From positions 124,001 to 188,000 of the forward strand of contig JACJGO010000003.1 of assembly GCA_014163555.1 (NCBI GenBank): 64,000 bases of DNA, given 5' to 3'. Each line of letters opens with the position of its first letter. Position 1 is the first letter of the stretch. The position numbers and the translations under genes are program-made. This DNA comes from Flavisolibacter longurius (GTDB lineage: Bacteria > Bacteroidota > Bacteroidia > Chitinophagales > Chitinophagaceae). Below, one piece after another: positions 44,594-54,101 of this stretch. Below the pieces are notes generated by a model that saw only the letters and a program-made list of their open reading frames with translations, did not search any database and had not been told where the DNA came from.

Positions 44594-47452
44594 ATGAAAG
44601 AAAAGGTAGCCAAACGAAGAAAAGAGGAAGAGAGATCTCACCTTGACGAACCCATTTTTATCAAAGGAGCACGGGTTCATAATCTCAAGAACATTGATGT
44701 CAGCTTCCCCCGCAATAAACTGATTGTGGTAACGGGTGTTTCCGGTTCCGGGAAATCCTCCCTTACCATTGATACGCTTTTTGCCGAAGGGCAGCGCCGC
44801 TATGCCGAGAGCCTGAGTGCCTATGTGCGACAGTTCCTCAACCGCATGGACAAACCTGATGTGGATTACATTAAGGGATTGGCGCCGGCCATTGCCATTG
44901 AGCAAAAGGTCATTACCCGTACACCCCGCAGTACTGTGGGCAGCATGACGGAGATCTATGATTATCTCCGCCTTTTGTATGCCCGCATCGGGCGGACGTT
45001 CTCGCCGGTTTCGGGTCGTGAGGTAAAAAAAGACGACGTGAAGGATGTACTCGATGCCATGAAAACAATGAAGGAAGGCAGTAGGGCTTATATTCTTGCG
45101 GCGTTTAAAACCCACCATAACCGCGATGAACGGGAAGAGCTGAACATCCTGATGCAAAAAGGCTTCACCCGGATTTATGTGTCCCCGTTTTCCAAAATAC
45201 AAAAGGAAAACCCTATAGACAAAGGGCAGCTTTATTCCATTGAAGATGTGCTGTCGTCACCGGACGATTTTCTGGCAGCGTTCAAATACCCGGAAAACGT
45301 ATTTGTGATGGTGGACCGGATCGTTGTAAAAGCGTTTGATGAAGACGACGAACACCGGTTGGGTGACTCCATCGGAACGGCATTTTACGAAGGGGAAGGC
45401 GATGTGTATGTTGAAGTGGATGGCGAAAAGCTGCTGCACTTCAACAATCGTTTTGAACTGGATGGGATGACCTTTGAAGAGCCGTCTCCTAACCTTTTTT
45501 CCTTTAACAATCCTTATGGCGCTTGTCCCGTATGCGAAGGGTTCTCGATGGTACTGGGCATTGATGAAGATCTGGTGATTCCTGATAAAAGACTGAGCGT
45601 TTACGAAGGCGCCGTGGCACCCTGGAAAGGTGAAAAGCTGGGTCGCTGGAAAGAGAACTTCGTACGGGCAGCCCGTCATTTCAACTTTCCGGTTCATAAG
45701 CCAGTTGCCGATCTTACCAAAGAACAATACCAGGTGCTCTGGAAGGGCAACCAGTATGTGGAAGGCATCGACGATTTTTTCAAAGAAGTAGAGCAGAATT
45801 TATACAAGGTTCAATACCGCGTTATCCTGAGCCGTTATCGTGGCCGCACCAAATGTCCGGAGTGCGGTGGCTACCGCCTGCGTAAAGAGGCGTTGTACGT
45901 GAAAGTGGTGGATAGGCACATTGGCGAACTCAGTGAAATGCCCATCAAGGATCTGCGGGTTTGGTTGAATAGCGCCGTGAAAAAATTTACGGAATTTGAA
46001 AAAACGGTAGCCAAGCGCATTCTCATTGAGATCAATCATCGTGTGGATACCATGCTGAATGTAGGCCTGGGTTATCTTACCTTAAACCGATTGGCCAATA
46101 CCCTGAGTGGTGGCGAAAGCCAGCGCATTCAGCTCACACGGAGTTTGGGCAGTAACCTAACGAATTCTTTATACATCCTGGATGAACCTTCCATTGGATT
46201 GCACCCGAGAGATACGGCCAACCTGATCCGTGTCTTGAAAGAACTCCGTGATTTGGGCAATACGGTTGTGGTAGTAGAACACGACGAAATGATGATGCGG
46301 GAAGCCGATCACATTATCGATATGGGACCTTTGGCTTCTCACCTGGGTGGTGAAGTTATTGCCGAAGGAAACTACGATGAAATTATTGCCAATCCCCAAA
46401 GCCTGACCGGCAAATACCTCAAAGGCGAACTGACAATTGAAGCACCGAAGAAAGTACGGAAATGGAATACGTCCATCGCCGTCGAAGGAGCAAGACAACA
46501 CAATCTGAAAGATATTTCGGTTGAATTTCCGCTGAATGTATTGTGTGTGGTGAGTGGTGTGAGCGGAAGCGGTAAAACAACCCTGATCAAGCATATTCTT
46601 TACCCGGCACTGAAAAAACACCAGGGTGAACCGGCCGATAAAGTTGGTTTTCACAAAGAGCTTTCCGGCGACCTGGATGCCATAACACAGGTGGAGATGG
46701 TGGATCAGAACCCGATCGGTAAATCATCGCGAAGCAACCCGGTTACGTATGTACGTGCCTGGGACCTCATGCGTGACCTGTTCTCTTCCCAGCCGCTGAG
46801 CAAGATTCGCGGTTATCAGCCCAAACATTTTTCGTTTAATGTAGATGGTGGCCGTTGTGATGCCTGTAAAGGCGAAGGCGAAAAGATTGTGGAAATGCAG
46901 TTCCTGGCCGATGTGCACCTGACCTGCGAGGTGTGCCACGGCCGTAAGTTCAAGGAGGAAATTTTGGAAGTGCAGTACAAAGGCAAGAATGTTTTTGACG
47001 TGCTGGAAATGAGCGTGGAGGAAGCGATTGAATTTTTTGCCGATGAAAAAAATGTCATCAATGCCATCAAGCCATTGAGCGATGTTGGTTTGGGTTATGT
47101 AAAGCTGGGACAGTCATCTGATACACTCTCCGGTGGAGAGGCGCAGCGTGTAAAGCTGGCTTCGTTCCTCGGTAAAGGCCGTTCTGCCGGCAAGGTTCTA
47201 TTCATCTTTGATGAACCGACAACGGGTCTTCATTTTCATGATATCAAAAAACTGTTGGCATCGTTCAATGCGCTGATCGACCAGGGCCATTCGATCCTGG
47301 TGATTGAGCACAACACCGATGTGATCAAAAGCGCTGATTGGGTGATTGACCTTGGTCCCGAAGCCGGTATCAATGGCGGTAACCTGGTGTATGCCGGGAA
47401 GCCGGAAGGCTTACGCAAGGTAAAAGAAAGCCACACCGGGCAGTTTGTTTGA
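44594..47452 (+). CDS. uvrA: Excinuclease ABC subunit A
   Basis: 952 residues from the ATG at 44594 (an upstream in-frame GTG overlaps the promoter). Two ABC ATPase halves: Walker [11 protein letters not shown] near residue 38 and [10 protein letters not shown] near 655, with [11 protein letters not shown] and [11 protein letters not shown] signatures. UvrA with UvrB finds bulky DNA lesions. Of the first zinc module only one knuckle (CPVC) remains: the usual preceding CxxC is replaced by FNNRF. The other cysteine pairs are CPEC in the insertion region and CDAC/CEVC in the second half. I believe the loss is shared by other Bacteroidota but cannot check. Confidence 0.96.
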   Translation: MKEKVAKRRKEEERSHLDEPIFIKGARVHNLKNIDVSFPRNKLIVVTGVSGSGKSSLTIDTLFAEGQRRYAESLSAYVRQFLNRMDKPDVDYIKGLAPAIAIEQKVITRTPRSTVGSMTEIYDYLRLLYARIGRTFSPVSGREVKKDDVKDVLDAMKTMKEGSRAYILAAFKTHHNRDEREELNILMQKGFTRIYVSPFSKIQKENPIDKGQLYSIEDVLSSPDDFLAAFKYPENVFVMVDRIVVKAFDEDDEHRLGDSIGTAFYEGEGDVYVEVDGEKLLHFNNRFELDGMTFEEPSPNLFSFNNPYGACPVCEGFSMVLGIDEDLVIPDKRLSVYEGAVAPWKGEKLGRWKENFVRAARHFNFPVHKPVADLTKEQYQVLWKGNQYVEGIDDFFKEVEQNLYKVQYRVILSRYRGRTKCPECGGYRLRKEALYVKVVDRHIGELSEMPIKDLRVWLNSAVKKFTEFEKTVAKRILIEINHRVDTMLNVGLGYLTLNRLANTLSGGESQRIQLTRSLGSNLTNSLYILDEPSIGLHPRDTANLIRVLKELRDLGNTVVVVEHDEMMMREADHIIDMGPLASHLGGEVIAEGNYDEIIANPQSLTGKYLKGELTIEAPKKVRKWNTSIAVEGARQHNLKDISVEFPLNVLCVVSGVSGSGKTTLIKHILYPALKKHQGEPADKVGFHKELSGDLDAITQVEMVDQNPIGKSSRSNPVTYVRAWDLMRDLFSSQPLSKIRGYQPKHFSFNVDGGRCDACKGEGEKIVEMQFLADVHLTCEVCHGRKFKEEILEVQYKGKNVFDVLEMSVEEAIEFFADEKNVINAIKPLSDVGLGYVKLGQSSDTLSGGEAQRVKLASFLGKGRSAGKVLFIFDEPTTGLHFHDIKKLLASFNALIDQGHSILVIEHNTDVIKSADWVIDLGPEAGINGGNLVYAGKPEGLRKVKESHTGQFV

Positions 47453-47511
47453 CAAGCAGGCTTTCCTCATGGTTGGAAATAAGGTTGGTTTTTGTAGCTT
47501 TAAAGGAAAAG

Positions 47512-48042
47512 ATGGAAGGTGCGTATATACATCCCCCGAAAACGATGCTGGAGGTTTTTGAAAACCTTCCCGAGGGAACGTTGGCCCAACTGATCAACAA
47601 CCAAATCTATATATCACCGTCGCCTTCCAACAGCCATCAGAAAGTACTGGATAAAATATACAGGCAATTGGGAAACTATATTGAAGAAATGGGACTTGGT
47701 GAAACCAGGGTTGCTCCCTTTGATATTTTCCTCAACAATAGAAATGCTTATCAACCGGACATTCTTTTTATTGCCAACGAAAACCTTTCTAAACTAAAAG
47801 AAGAGGGTTTGTTTGGCGCACCGGATCTTGTCATTGAAATTCTTTCGCCGGCGACAAAGCGTTTCGACAAGGGCGAGAAAAAAGCGGAGTATGAAAGGAG
47901 TGGGGTAAAAGAATATTGGATGATTGACCCGGCCGATAAAACGGCAGAAGGATTTAGGCTGCAAGATGGCGAGTTCATACCGCTGCCTGGTAGCAAAGGT
48001 GAAATTGCATTTCGGTTGATTCCCTTACAGATTACGTTTTAA
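47512..48042 (+). CDS. Uma2 family (DUF820) putative PD-(D/E)xK nuclease
   Basis: 176 residues from the ATG at 47512, with AAAGGA eight bases upstream; the frame is open back to 47449. The Uma2 core is complete: QLINNQIYISPSPSNSHQ, AYQPDILFI, APDLVIEILSPATKRFDKGEKKAEYERSGVKEYWMIDP, with aspartate, glutamate and lysine in nuclease-like positions. Members are abundant in cyanobacteria and Bacteroidota; a nuclease fold is established but cellular roles are not. It starts 59 bases after uvrA on the same strand, and could share its transcript. Confidence 0.88.
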   Translation: MEGAYIHPPKTMLEVFENLPEGTLAQLINNQIYISPSPSNSHQKVLDKIYRQLGNYIEEMGLGETRVAPFDIFLNNRNAYQPDILFIANENLSKLKEEGLFGAPDLVIEILSPATKRFDKGEKKAEYERSGVKEYWMIDPADKTAEGFRLQDGEFIPLPGSKGEIAFRLIPLQITF

Positions 48043-48108
48043 TCCTTGCGGCAAAAGTTGATAAAGCGGCTACGATGTTTCGCGAAATTTCTCAACTGTT
48101 CATATAGC

Positions 48109-48136
48109 AAAAGGCGCCTCCCAGGAGGCGCCTTTT
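48109..48136. terminator. Bidirectional intrinsic terminator
   Basis: Stem AAAAGGCGCCTC (48109-48120) / GAGGCGCCTTTT (48125-48136), loop CCAG, between the convergent Uma2 and DUF4293 genes. Confidence 0.88.
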
Positions 48137-48153
48137 CTAATCTATATATTTGA

Positions 48154-48570
48154 TTATCGTAACCGATCTAGGCTTTTGATCAGTTTCTGATCTTCGCGAA
48201 TACCTTTAATGGCCAAAATATAAAATGCCGCAACAGCAAAATAAAATATACACCAAAGGGAAATGGTGCCGCTGTTGAAATTTTGAATCTCCATAAAATA
48301 AAGTACGATCATCGCAACAGCGAGAATAAGTCCAACGATGGTAAGCTTTAATTGCAGGCTGCGGTTTCCAAAAAGAAAAATAGCGGCAAAGCCCAATGCT
48401 CCTGTCAACACGGCAAGAATGGTGAGAACCAGCGTGGTGGTGGCATTCAGGTCAATCGGGGCCGGGATGGTGTCTTTCTGCCAGTCGCCGTTATAAAACG
48501 GAAAGCGAAATGTAATGGCGTCGAAAAGGGATGCTAATAAAAGCCAGAGTGATTGTATACGTTGAATCAT
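48154..48570 (-). CDS. DUF4293 membrane protein
   Basis: 138 residues starting MIQRIQSLWLLLA, the hallmark of DUF4293, with four helices and a basic C-terminal tail. The family is restricted to Bacteroidota and has no known function. It follows the response-regulator gene by 33 bases on the same strand. Confidence 0.9.
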   Translation of the reverse strand: MIQRIQSLWLLLASLFDAITFRFPFYNGDWQKDTIPAPIDLNATTTLVLTILAVLTGALGFAAIFLFGNRSLQLKLTIVGLILAVAMIVLYFMEIQNFNSGTISLWCIFYFAVAAFYILAIKGIREDQKLIKSLDRLR

Positions 48571-48603
48571 GCAAAGGATTTACTGTAAAAATAGGGAGTA
48601 ACC

Positions 48604-49236
48604 TCAAAAGGCGTTCCCATATTTTGCGGCCAGTTCGCTCCGGGAGTGCACGTTCAGCTTCCGGTAAATGTTTTTGATATGCGAATTAAGGGTTTCAACG
48701 GAGATGCAAAGCTCCGCGGCAATTTCTTTGTAGCTTTTTCCCTGGATCAGGGATAGCAGGATGCTTTTCTCCCGGTTGGTAAGATGGGAGTCTTCCAACT
48801 GGCTTTCCTGCTTGCCCTGTTTTTGAAAGTAGTCTAGCAGTTTGGCAGCGATCATGCCATTCATCGCCGACTCGCCACGGTGTACGGCCTCAATAGCATC
48901 CAGGATTTTCTGTGGGCTGTCCTTTTTTAACAGGTACCCGTTGGCACCCGCCTTGATGGCACCAAAAATTTTTTCATCCTCCTCAAAAACAGTAAGCATC
49001 AGCACTTTTATCGCCGGCCAATGCTTGCGCAGTTCCCATACCGCTTGTATGCCGCTTTTCCCCGGAAGATCGATGTCCATTAATACAACATCTGGCTTTT
49101 CGCCTTCAAAAACGGCCATCATGGTTTCCGCATCTTCCAGCTTGTGTACGAGTTTTAAATTTTCGTTCAATTGCAAAATGATAGAGAGAGTGGTGCGATA
49201 CTGCAGGTTGTCTTCTATGATGGCCACATTTATCAT
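48604..49236 (-). CDS. NarL/FixJ-type response regulator
   Basis: 210 residues. The receiver domain (about 1-120) has phospho-acceptor D54 in VLMDIDLPGKSG and acidic pocket E8-D9. The C-terminal LuxR helix-turn-helix (about 148-205) reads LTNREKSILLSLIQGKSYKEIAAEL ... VETLNSHIKNIYRKL. It lies 16 bases downstream of the histidine kinase gene and is surely its partner. Confidence 0.94.
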   Translation of the reverse strand: MINVAIIEDNLQYRTTLSIILQLNENLKLVHKLEDAETMMAVFEGEKPDVVLMDIDLPGKSGIQAVWELRKHWPAIKVLMLTVFEEDEKIFGAIKAGANGYLLKKDSPQKILDAIEAVHRGESAMNGMIAAKLLDYFQKQGKQESQLEDSHLTNREKSILLSLIQGKSYKEIAAELCISVETLNSHIKNIYRKLNVHSRSELAAKYGNAF

Positions 49237-49252
49237 CCTTTCTTAAAGCTAA

Positions 49253-50608
49253 TCAGATTGGCTTTTTTATTTTGTACCATGTTCTTGGTATTTTATGAGG
49301 ATGCGGAACGGTCAAACGCACCAGGGTGCCTTTGCCCGGTGCAGATTCTATTTCAAGTATCCCGTTCACTTCTTCCGCTCTTTTGCGCATGTTTTTCCAT
49401 CCCGATCCATTTCCTTTGATAGCCCCGTCCGTTCCTTTTCCGTTGTCTTTAATTTCGAGCACCAGCTTTTGGTGCTGCAGGGCTAACATCACCTCGCAGT
49501 GCGTTGCTTCTGCGTATTTAATGCTGTTGTTGATCGCTTCCTTAAAGATCAGGAGCAAGTGCTGGCGAACGTTTCCGGCAATGACCACATCCTCATCAAA
49601 CCCGCTGTCGTTTACCTGTAAAGCAATGCCATGGACATGGGTAGCGGGACGGGCAAATTTGAGCATGGCATTTAGCAGGCTTTTGGCATTGTCGTACTGC
49701 GGATTGGTGGCCCAGGAAATGACCTCCAAACGGTCGATCATCTCTGCTGCATTTTCCTGAATAAGTCCCTGAATGACTTCGTTGCTGCCGTTTCGTCCCA
49801 GTATCTCCGCATAGGCTTTTACACTGCTAAGGGTAGCACCGATATCATCATGAAGATCCCTGCTGATCTGTTCCCGGATGGTACTTAACCGCACTAACAA
49901 GTCCTGGTTTTCCCTGTATTTTTCAATCAATTCTTTTTGGGCAGTGAGGCTTTGATTGTGGAGCCGTTTTGATTTATATACCAGGCCTGTGTTCAGAAAA
50001 ACCATTTCTAAAATGGCTCCGATTTGCAGGGAGAGAAAATGATCATCTTCATACGGTGATTTGTCCTGGCTCAGCCACAACGTGATAAAAGCGCCAATGC
50101 CATACATGCTGGTTCCGGTGAAAATAAACCGGTCAAGTGTTTCCATTCGTGCAATCATGGTGCGAAAGACATATACCAGCGCAACGGTGTTAAAGACAAT
50201 GTTCAGCACGTAAAAAAGGAGGTTCTCTAACTGAAAATTTCCGGTAAAAAACAGGAGGGTCGCTACCGCCAAACAATACACGAGGGAAGCCCGTTCCGTG
50301 TGCTTCAGAAAGCTGTTCATTCTTGGATACCGCTCGGCTGCTTCTACAAAATGCCTGGCAAACTTGAAGTAAAAGCAAAATGAAATAATGATCAGAATCT
50401 TATCCGGGTAAAGTTTGTTGTAGTGAAGGATTCCCAAGTCAACCATTCCGTTTTCATCCGCTAAATATTTATTTAAAAAATAGGCAACAACGGTTACAAT
50501 ATAAATGGCATAGAACAGATACTCTTTTCTGCGAAAGAAATACCAGTTGACCAGGATATAGATAAACTGAACAGCTAAGGCTGTGAGAAACAGGGAGGAT
50601 GGCAGCAT
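49253..50608 (-). CDS. Membrane sensor histidine kinase (HisKA_3 type)
   Basis: 451 residues. Seven or so helices (about 5-210) resemble a 7TM diverse intracellular signalling sensor without a periplasmic domain. A coiled linker leads to the HisKA_3 phospho-acceptor box REQISRDLHDDIGATLSSVKAYAEIL (about 240-265), and a HATPase domain follows with EAINNSIKYAEAT, DNGKGTDG and GSGWKNMRKRAEEVNG. It should phosphorylate the downstream regulator. The signal is unknown. Confidence 0.92.
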   Translation of the reverse strand: MLPSSLFLTALAVQFIYILVNWYFFRRKEYLFYAIYIVTVVAYFLNKYLADENGMVDLGILHYNKLYPDKILIIISFCFYFKFARHFVEAAERYPRMNSFLKHTERASLVYCLAVATLLFFTGNFQLENLLFYVLNIVFNTVALVYVFRTMIARMETLDRFIFTGTSMYGIGAFITLWLSQDKSPYEDDHFLSLQIGAILEMVFLNTGLVYKSKRLHNQSLTAQKELIEKYRENQDLLVRLSTIREQISRDLHDDIGATLSSVKAYAEILGRNGSNEVIQGLIQENAAEMIDRLEVISWATNPQYDNAKSLLNAMLKFARPATHVHGIALQVNDSGFDEDVVIAGNVRQHLLLIFKEAINNSIKYAEATHCEVMLALQHQKLVLEIKDNGKGTDGAIKGNGSGWKNMRKRAEEVNGILEIESAPGKGTLVRLTVPHPHKIPRTWYKIKKPI

Positions 50609-50724
50609 AAAAATTTCATCTGCCTATTAAATTACGATTATTTATTATTTAATAAGAACTAAATGCAATTGTCAATTTCGGTTTTTGGGACGAGGCGTGT
50701 AAACATCCTCTTTTTTTAAATACA

Positions 50725-50761
50725 GAAGTCATGGCATGAAAGCCTATCATGTCATGACTTC
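50725..50761. terminator. Long hairpin between the kinase and monooxygenase genes
   Basis: Stem of 15 bases with one mismatch, GAAGTCATGGCATGA (50725-50739) / TCATGTCATGACTTC (50747-50761), seven-base loop, then TTTTCTTC on plus. It lies downstream of the minus-strand ABM gene, so it may end that transcript, though the T run is on the other strand. Confidence 0.45.
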
Positions 50762-50856
50762 TTTTCTTCGTCCGAAGCAGGTTAGTTTGCCAGGAGGATG
50801 GCATCGGAAAGAAGGCGGAATGGTTGCAGTCCAAGAGTTGCAAGGGGGGAGACGAT

Positions 50857-51282
50857 TCAGGACAAAGGGCTGGAAGAGAGGGCTTGCGGGAATGCCATTG
50901 ATTTCTCACCCAGCCGGACAAACCCATTTTCAGGTGCAAAAAATTCCGGTTGGATGTTTTGGCTGGCGCCGAAAGCCCGCAAGCCTTCCGCTGTTTCTGC
51001 TGAAACGGTACCAAATATTTTCCAGCCGCTGATGGGTGCCAAGCCAAATAAGTCTGCCAGTACCGGTTCCACGTTTTTGAGATGATGCAGAAAGGATTCT
51101 TCCGAGGGAAAACATTCGTGCAGGTGGCATTGGCTGCCGTCGGCATTAAAATACCAGCGATACAACAGGGTATCCGGCTCTCCCGACTTTACCCGTTCCG
51201 TAATAGAAGGAATCAAGTTTTGCAGGGCGGCACGCTTGCCGGCTGGAACCTTCATGGAAACAATAACCTGGATTTGTTGCAT
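50857..51282 (-). CDS. ABM-domain protein (putative quinol monooxygenase)
   Basis: 141 residues. The N-terminal 95 form an antibiotic-biosynthesis-monooxygenase-like ferredoxin fold: IQVIVSMKVPAGKRAALQNLIPSI, a WYFN strand and FPSEESFLHHLKNVEPVLADLF. The C-terminal 45 residues extend past the usual single domain and are partly low-complexity. Members oxidise small aromatics without cofactor or act as stress proteins; the substrate here is unknown. An overlapping frame at 50649-51146 is a shadow. Confidence 0.75.
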   Translation of the reverse strand: MQQIQVIVSMKVPAGKRAALQNLIPSITERVKSGEPDTLLYRWYFNADGSQCHLHECFPSEESFLHHLKNVEPVLADLFGLAPISGWKIFGTVSAETAEGLRAFGASQNIQPEFFAPENGFVRLGEKSMAFPQALSSSPLS

Positions 51283-51498
51283 AAAATTTATGGTTTAATG
51301 AATGAAATAGATCCGGCTTCCTTTCAAGATTTTTCTACGGCAGTGTAATGTTTTTGAACCGGGTAATAGGACGGATCACCCAATTGGTCAACCGTACAAT
51401 TGCTAAACATTTTCACGTCGGTAGATTTATTCGGAAAGTCATTTTGTTCGAAACCTGGCTGGCTATATCAACGTTGTGAGGAAGGATTATCTCTTCGC

Positions 51499-51981
51499 TT
51501 ACCAGGCCACCTTTACCAGCTTTTCCTTAATTTTTGGCCAACCCTCTGTCATTTCTTTTCCTTCCACTACCATTTTCGAAAATCCGTTCATATACATGGT
51601 GTCTCCTTTCACTTCTAAATATTGCCAGTCCATAGCGCCCCAATAAGGTCGGTGGCTATGATAAAGGAAGGTTTCATGATACTGGTCTCCCTCAAATCCA
51701 TAGCGTCCATACCCGGAGAATTTCATTGTACCCGCCGTATCATGTGCATAAAGAAAGAATGTGCCACCCGTGAACATTTTCACCTGAATGTGGTTATCCA
51801 TATCGCTCCTTTCGTTGTTGCGTTCCTGCCATACCAGTTTCCATGTGCCTTCAACAGCTTTGTCCAGAGCAATGGGTGTCAACGCCCTGTCTTGTCTTCT
51901 CTTTTTTGCATCAGCCTGGTTGCATTGGAAAAACGAAATGCCACTGACAATAGCTACAATAAGAATCAGTAATTGCTTCAT
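51499..51981 (-). CDS. Exported lipocalin-like protein (DUF4488-like)
   Basis: 160 residues. A hydrophobic N-terminus (LLILIVAIVSGISFFQC) may be a lipoprotein signal with a poor lipobox. The mature part has the order GTWKLV, a strand IQVKMFTGGTFFLYAHD, GYGRYGFEGDQYHETFLYHS, DWQYLEVKGDTMYMNG and WPKIKEKLVKV. By eye it shares this strand order with the two halves of the protein at 53236-54015. Function is unknown. Confidence 0.72.
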   Translation of the reverse strand: MKQLLILIVAIVSGISFFQCNQADAKKRRQDRALTPIALDKAVEGTWKLVWQERNNERSDMDNHIQVKMFTGGTFFLYAHDTAGTMKFSGYGRYGFEGDQYHETFLYHSHRPYWGAMDWQYLEVKGDTMYMNGFSKMVVEGKEMTEGWPKIKEKLVKVAW

Positions 51982-52313
51982 GACTGTATGATTATAAATT
52001 GAAAATCAAAAGCTGTTCTTCTGTTGTTCCATCAAACTACGGCGCAGTATTTTTTACATTTTTATAATCCATGCCAGCACCACCGGTTGCCATGAGTTAT
52101 CCTTTACGCAATGGCTCGTTTTAAACAAGTCGTTTAATTTTTTTAGTAAGAAGAAGTAAACACTTAAATGGCCTTTCTCGATTCTTGAAGTTGTCTTGGG
52201 CAGGATTGGTAGTAAAGCTAACATAGAGCCATGACGGTGTCAATCCCAGAAATTGGGGGTAAGACGAGTGAACCAGCGTATTTCAAATGGCAACTCTGGT
52301 TCACTCTTCAATG
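51982..52313. other. Intergenic stretch with a hairpin
   Basis: 332 bases without a gene. At 52266-52306 there is a perfect 11-base inverted repeat GAGTGAACCAG/CTGGTTCACTC with a 19-base loop, eight bases past the stop of the NTF2-like gene at 52314; it could mark the transcript end. Confidence 0.5.
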
Positions 52314-52757
52314 TCAGGCAGCCCCCAGTTGCCGTTTTAAGTCAGCGTGGTTCCATTCAATCTCGATACTGTTAATCTTGCCTTCATCATCAAGCCGAAA
52401 GATGAAAATGTGATCACTGTCGAAGTGCTTGCCCTTATTGGGAATATCAGCAAAGTCTTTTGTCTGGGTACCGCTGATTACAACCTGGCAACGAACCGTA
52501 TCGCCTTCTTCAGCAACGGCTGCATCAACCGTATTGTCTATATCCGGAAAACAATCAATCAGTCCTGTCCAAATCTGTCGCCCCAGTTCACCGATCTTTC
52601 CTTTCCCGCTTTCGCCCAGAGGTTTAAAGAAAACAGACCCTTGCGGGTTACAAAAACTAAGCATCTTGTCCACATTGCGCTGCTGGTAGGCAAACATGAA
52701 AGAAACACAGGCATTTTTTAAACTTAATTCGCGTTGTTGTTTTACAAACGTGTCCAT
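52314..52757 (-). CDS. SnoaL/NTF2-like protein (1)
   Basis: 147 residues with the NTF2-like layout: helix LSLKNACVSFMFAYQQRNVDKMLSFC, strand GSVFFKPLG, helix WTGLIDCFPDIDNTVDAAV and strands DTVRCQVVISGTQ, DHIFIFRLDDEGKINSIEIEW. The family includes polyketide cyclases, ketosteroid isomerases and non-catalytic small-molecule binders. Two similar-fold genes lie nearby. No catalytic assignment is safe. Confidence 0.8.
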   Translation of the reverse strand: MDTFVKQQRELSLKNACVSFMFAYQQRNVDKMLSFCNPQGSVFFKPLGESGKGKIGELGRQIWTGLIDCFPDIDNTVDAAVAEEGDTVRCQVVISGTQTKDFADIPNKGKHFDSDHIFIFRLDDEGKINSIEIEWNHADLKRQLGAA

Positions 52758-52823
52758 ACTTTCTGATTTAAAATTTGATGAAAAAGGGTATGCTTTGTGA
52801 GTGATTATGATACCGTGCGCTTC

Positions 52824-53225
52824 TCAAGCTGGATTGGTTACCGCTCTTGGATCAAAAAAGTTTTCTTGTGAAATTATCCTTCCTTCGTCATTTACAGTAA
52901 AGCGGTCCATTACCCGCAGCACACAGGCAGGCTGCCTGATATAACAGTGGAATTCAACGGTGACTGCGGTTTCTGTTTTATTGACAAATGTGTCCAGGAC
53001 CTCCGTTTTTTCAAGCAATTCGGGCAAGGGTGCCCACCATTGGGTTCGCAGGGTTTCTTTGCCTTTTAAGGGAACTTCCGAACCACCGGCAGTTAAAGGT
53101 GCCCGCAGTTCAACCGCATCATCATATGGAATGGCATCAAAATTTTTTTCACCAAGCCCTTTGATGACATAGTTACGGGCAATGGTGTGCAGGAGGCTTG
53201 CTTTGCTCATGGTTGTTGTTGACAT
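52824..53225 (-). CDS. NTF2-like protein (2)
   Basis: 133 residues. NTF2-like cone fold: helix LLHTIARNYVIKGLGEKNFDAIPY, strand VELRAPLTAGGSEVPLKGKETLRTQWW, helix LPELLEKTEVLDTFVN, strands AVTVEFHCYIRQPACVLRVMDRFTVNDEGRI. It is ten bases downstream of the exported lipocalin-like gene on the same strand, so the two are likely co-transcribed. Unknown function. Confidence 0.78.
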   Translation of the reverse strand: MSTTTMSKASLLHTIARNYVIKGLGEKNFDAIPYDDAVELRAPLTAGGSEVPLKGKETLRTQWWAPLPELLEKTEVLDTFVNKTETAVTVEFHCYIRQPACVLRVMDRFTVNDEGRIISQENFFDPRAVTNPA

Positions 53226-53235
53226 ATGATTGGTA

Positions 53236-54015
53236 TTATTGCAGAGGAGAATTGACTTTTTTCCACCACTCTTTCATCACACCTTGTTGCGAATCCTGGC
53301 GGATGGTTTCAGGGCCTTCTTTGGTAACACTGATTTCATATTCGGTACCTAATGCCAGGGGATAGGTAATGTATTCAATGCGTTCAATCAGTTTTTTGCC
53401 ATCATACTGGTAAGTGCCGCCACCAGCGCCAATAAATTTTTTGTTCTTCGTATCAAATTGAGCCCAGGCAAAGCGGGGATAAGCGTAGATTTTAACCTGA
53501 TCAAATGACTTGGCATCTTCTTCTTTGCCATCCTGTGTCCAGGTTACTTTTTGCAGTAGCCATGCACCTTCCAGCGATGCATTCTGTAATGGAAGATTGG
53601 TTTTGATTTTGGCAAACTCTTCGCGGATGGTATAGTCAGGATATTTCTCACTATCCATCTTTCCATTCTGAAAATAGTTGTCACCGGTTACGCTGTAATC
53701 AAACGTATAGGTATCACCAACGGCTGTACTGTCCCAGGAATAATAATCGAGTGTTTCTGTGTATTTGCCGTTAGCGGTTGTATAAGTACCACCGCCAACA
53801 CCATTGAATGGTTTTTCCGGGTTGCCAAAATAGGCTGCCATCCAGTACCCGTCTTTAAAGATTTTGATGACATGTTGCCTTCGTAAGTCTTGTTGTGTAA
53901 TGGTTTTGTCACCATGAAGTCCACCTGTGAACCGGAAAGCGCCGTCGAGCTTTTGTGCATCTGCAAAGGCAGAAAAAAGAAGAACTGTCAGCAGGGGAAA
54001 AAGGTTTTTTTTCAT
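53236..54015 (-). CDS. Exported protein with two lipocalin-like (DUF4488-like) repeats
   Basis: 259 residues from the ATG at 54015 (an upstream TTG adds three residues). Signal peptide FPLLTVLLFSAFADAQ. Two internal copies follow, about 25-140 and 145-258. Each has a GA[FW] start, a strand with VIKIFKDGYWMAAYF or VKIYAYPRFAWAQF, then GVGGGTYTTANGKY or GAGGGTYQYDGKKL, and a final strand before a short basic helix. The duplication is old, since identity between copies is modest. Unknown function; probably periplasmic. Confidence 0.78.
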   Translation of the reverse strand: MKKNLFPLLTVLLFSAFADAQKLDGAFRFTGGLHGDKTITQQDLRRQHVIKIFKDGYWMAAYFGNPEKPFNGVGGGTYTTANGKYTETLDYYSWDSTAVGDTYTFDYSVTGDNYFQNGKMDSEKYPDYTIREEFAKIKTNLPLQNASLEGAWLLQKVTWTQDGKEEDAKSFDQVKIYAYPRFAWAQFDTKNKKFIGAGGGTYQYDGKKLIERIEYITYPLALGTEYEISVTKEGPETIRQDSQQGVMKEWWKKVNSPLQ

Positions 54016-54101
54016 ACCAGCCAATTTTTTAACGAAGCTAATCCGGCCGGTACCGCTTTGTCTTGTAAATCTGCGACAATCGGTTGTAAAATTGCGTCAA
54101 A

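Noticed and set aside
50649-51146. 165-codon minus-strand frame overlapping the ABM gene
   Set aside because: It lies in another frame of the better-supported ABM coding sequence and shows no conserved pattern.
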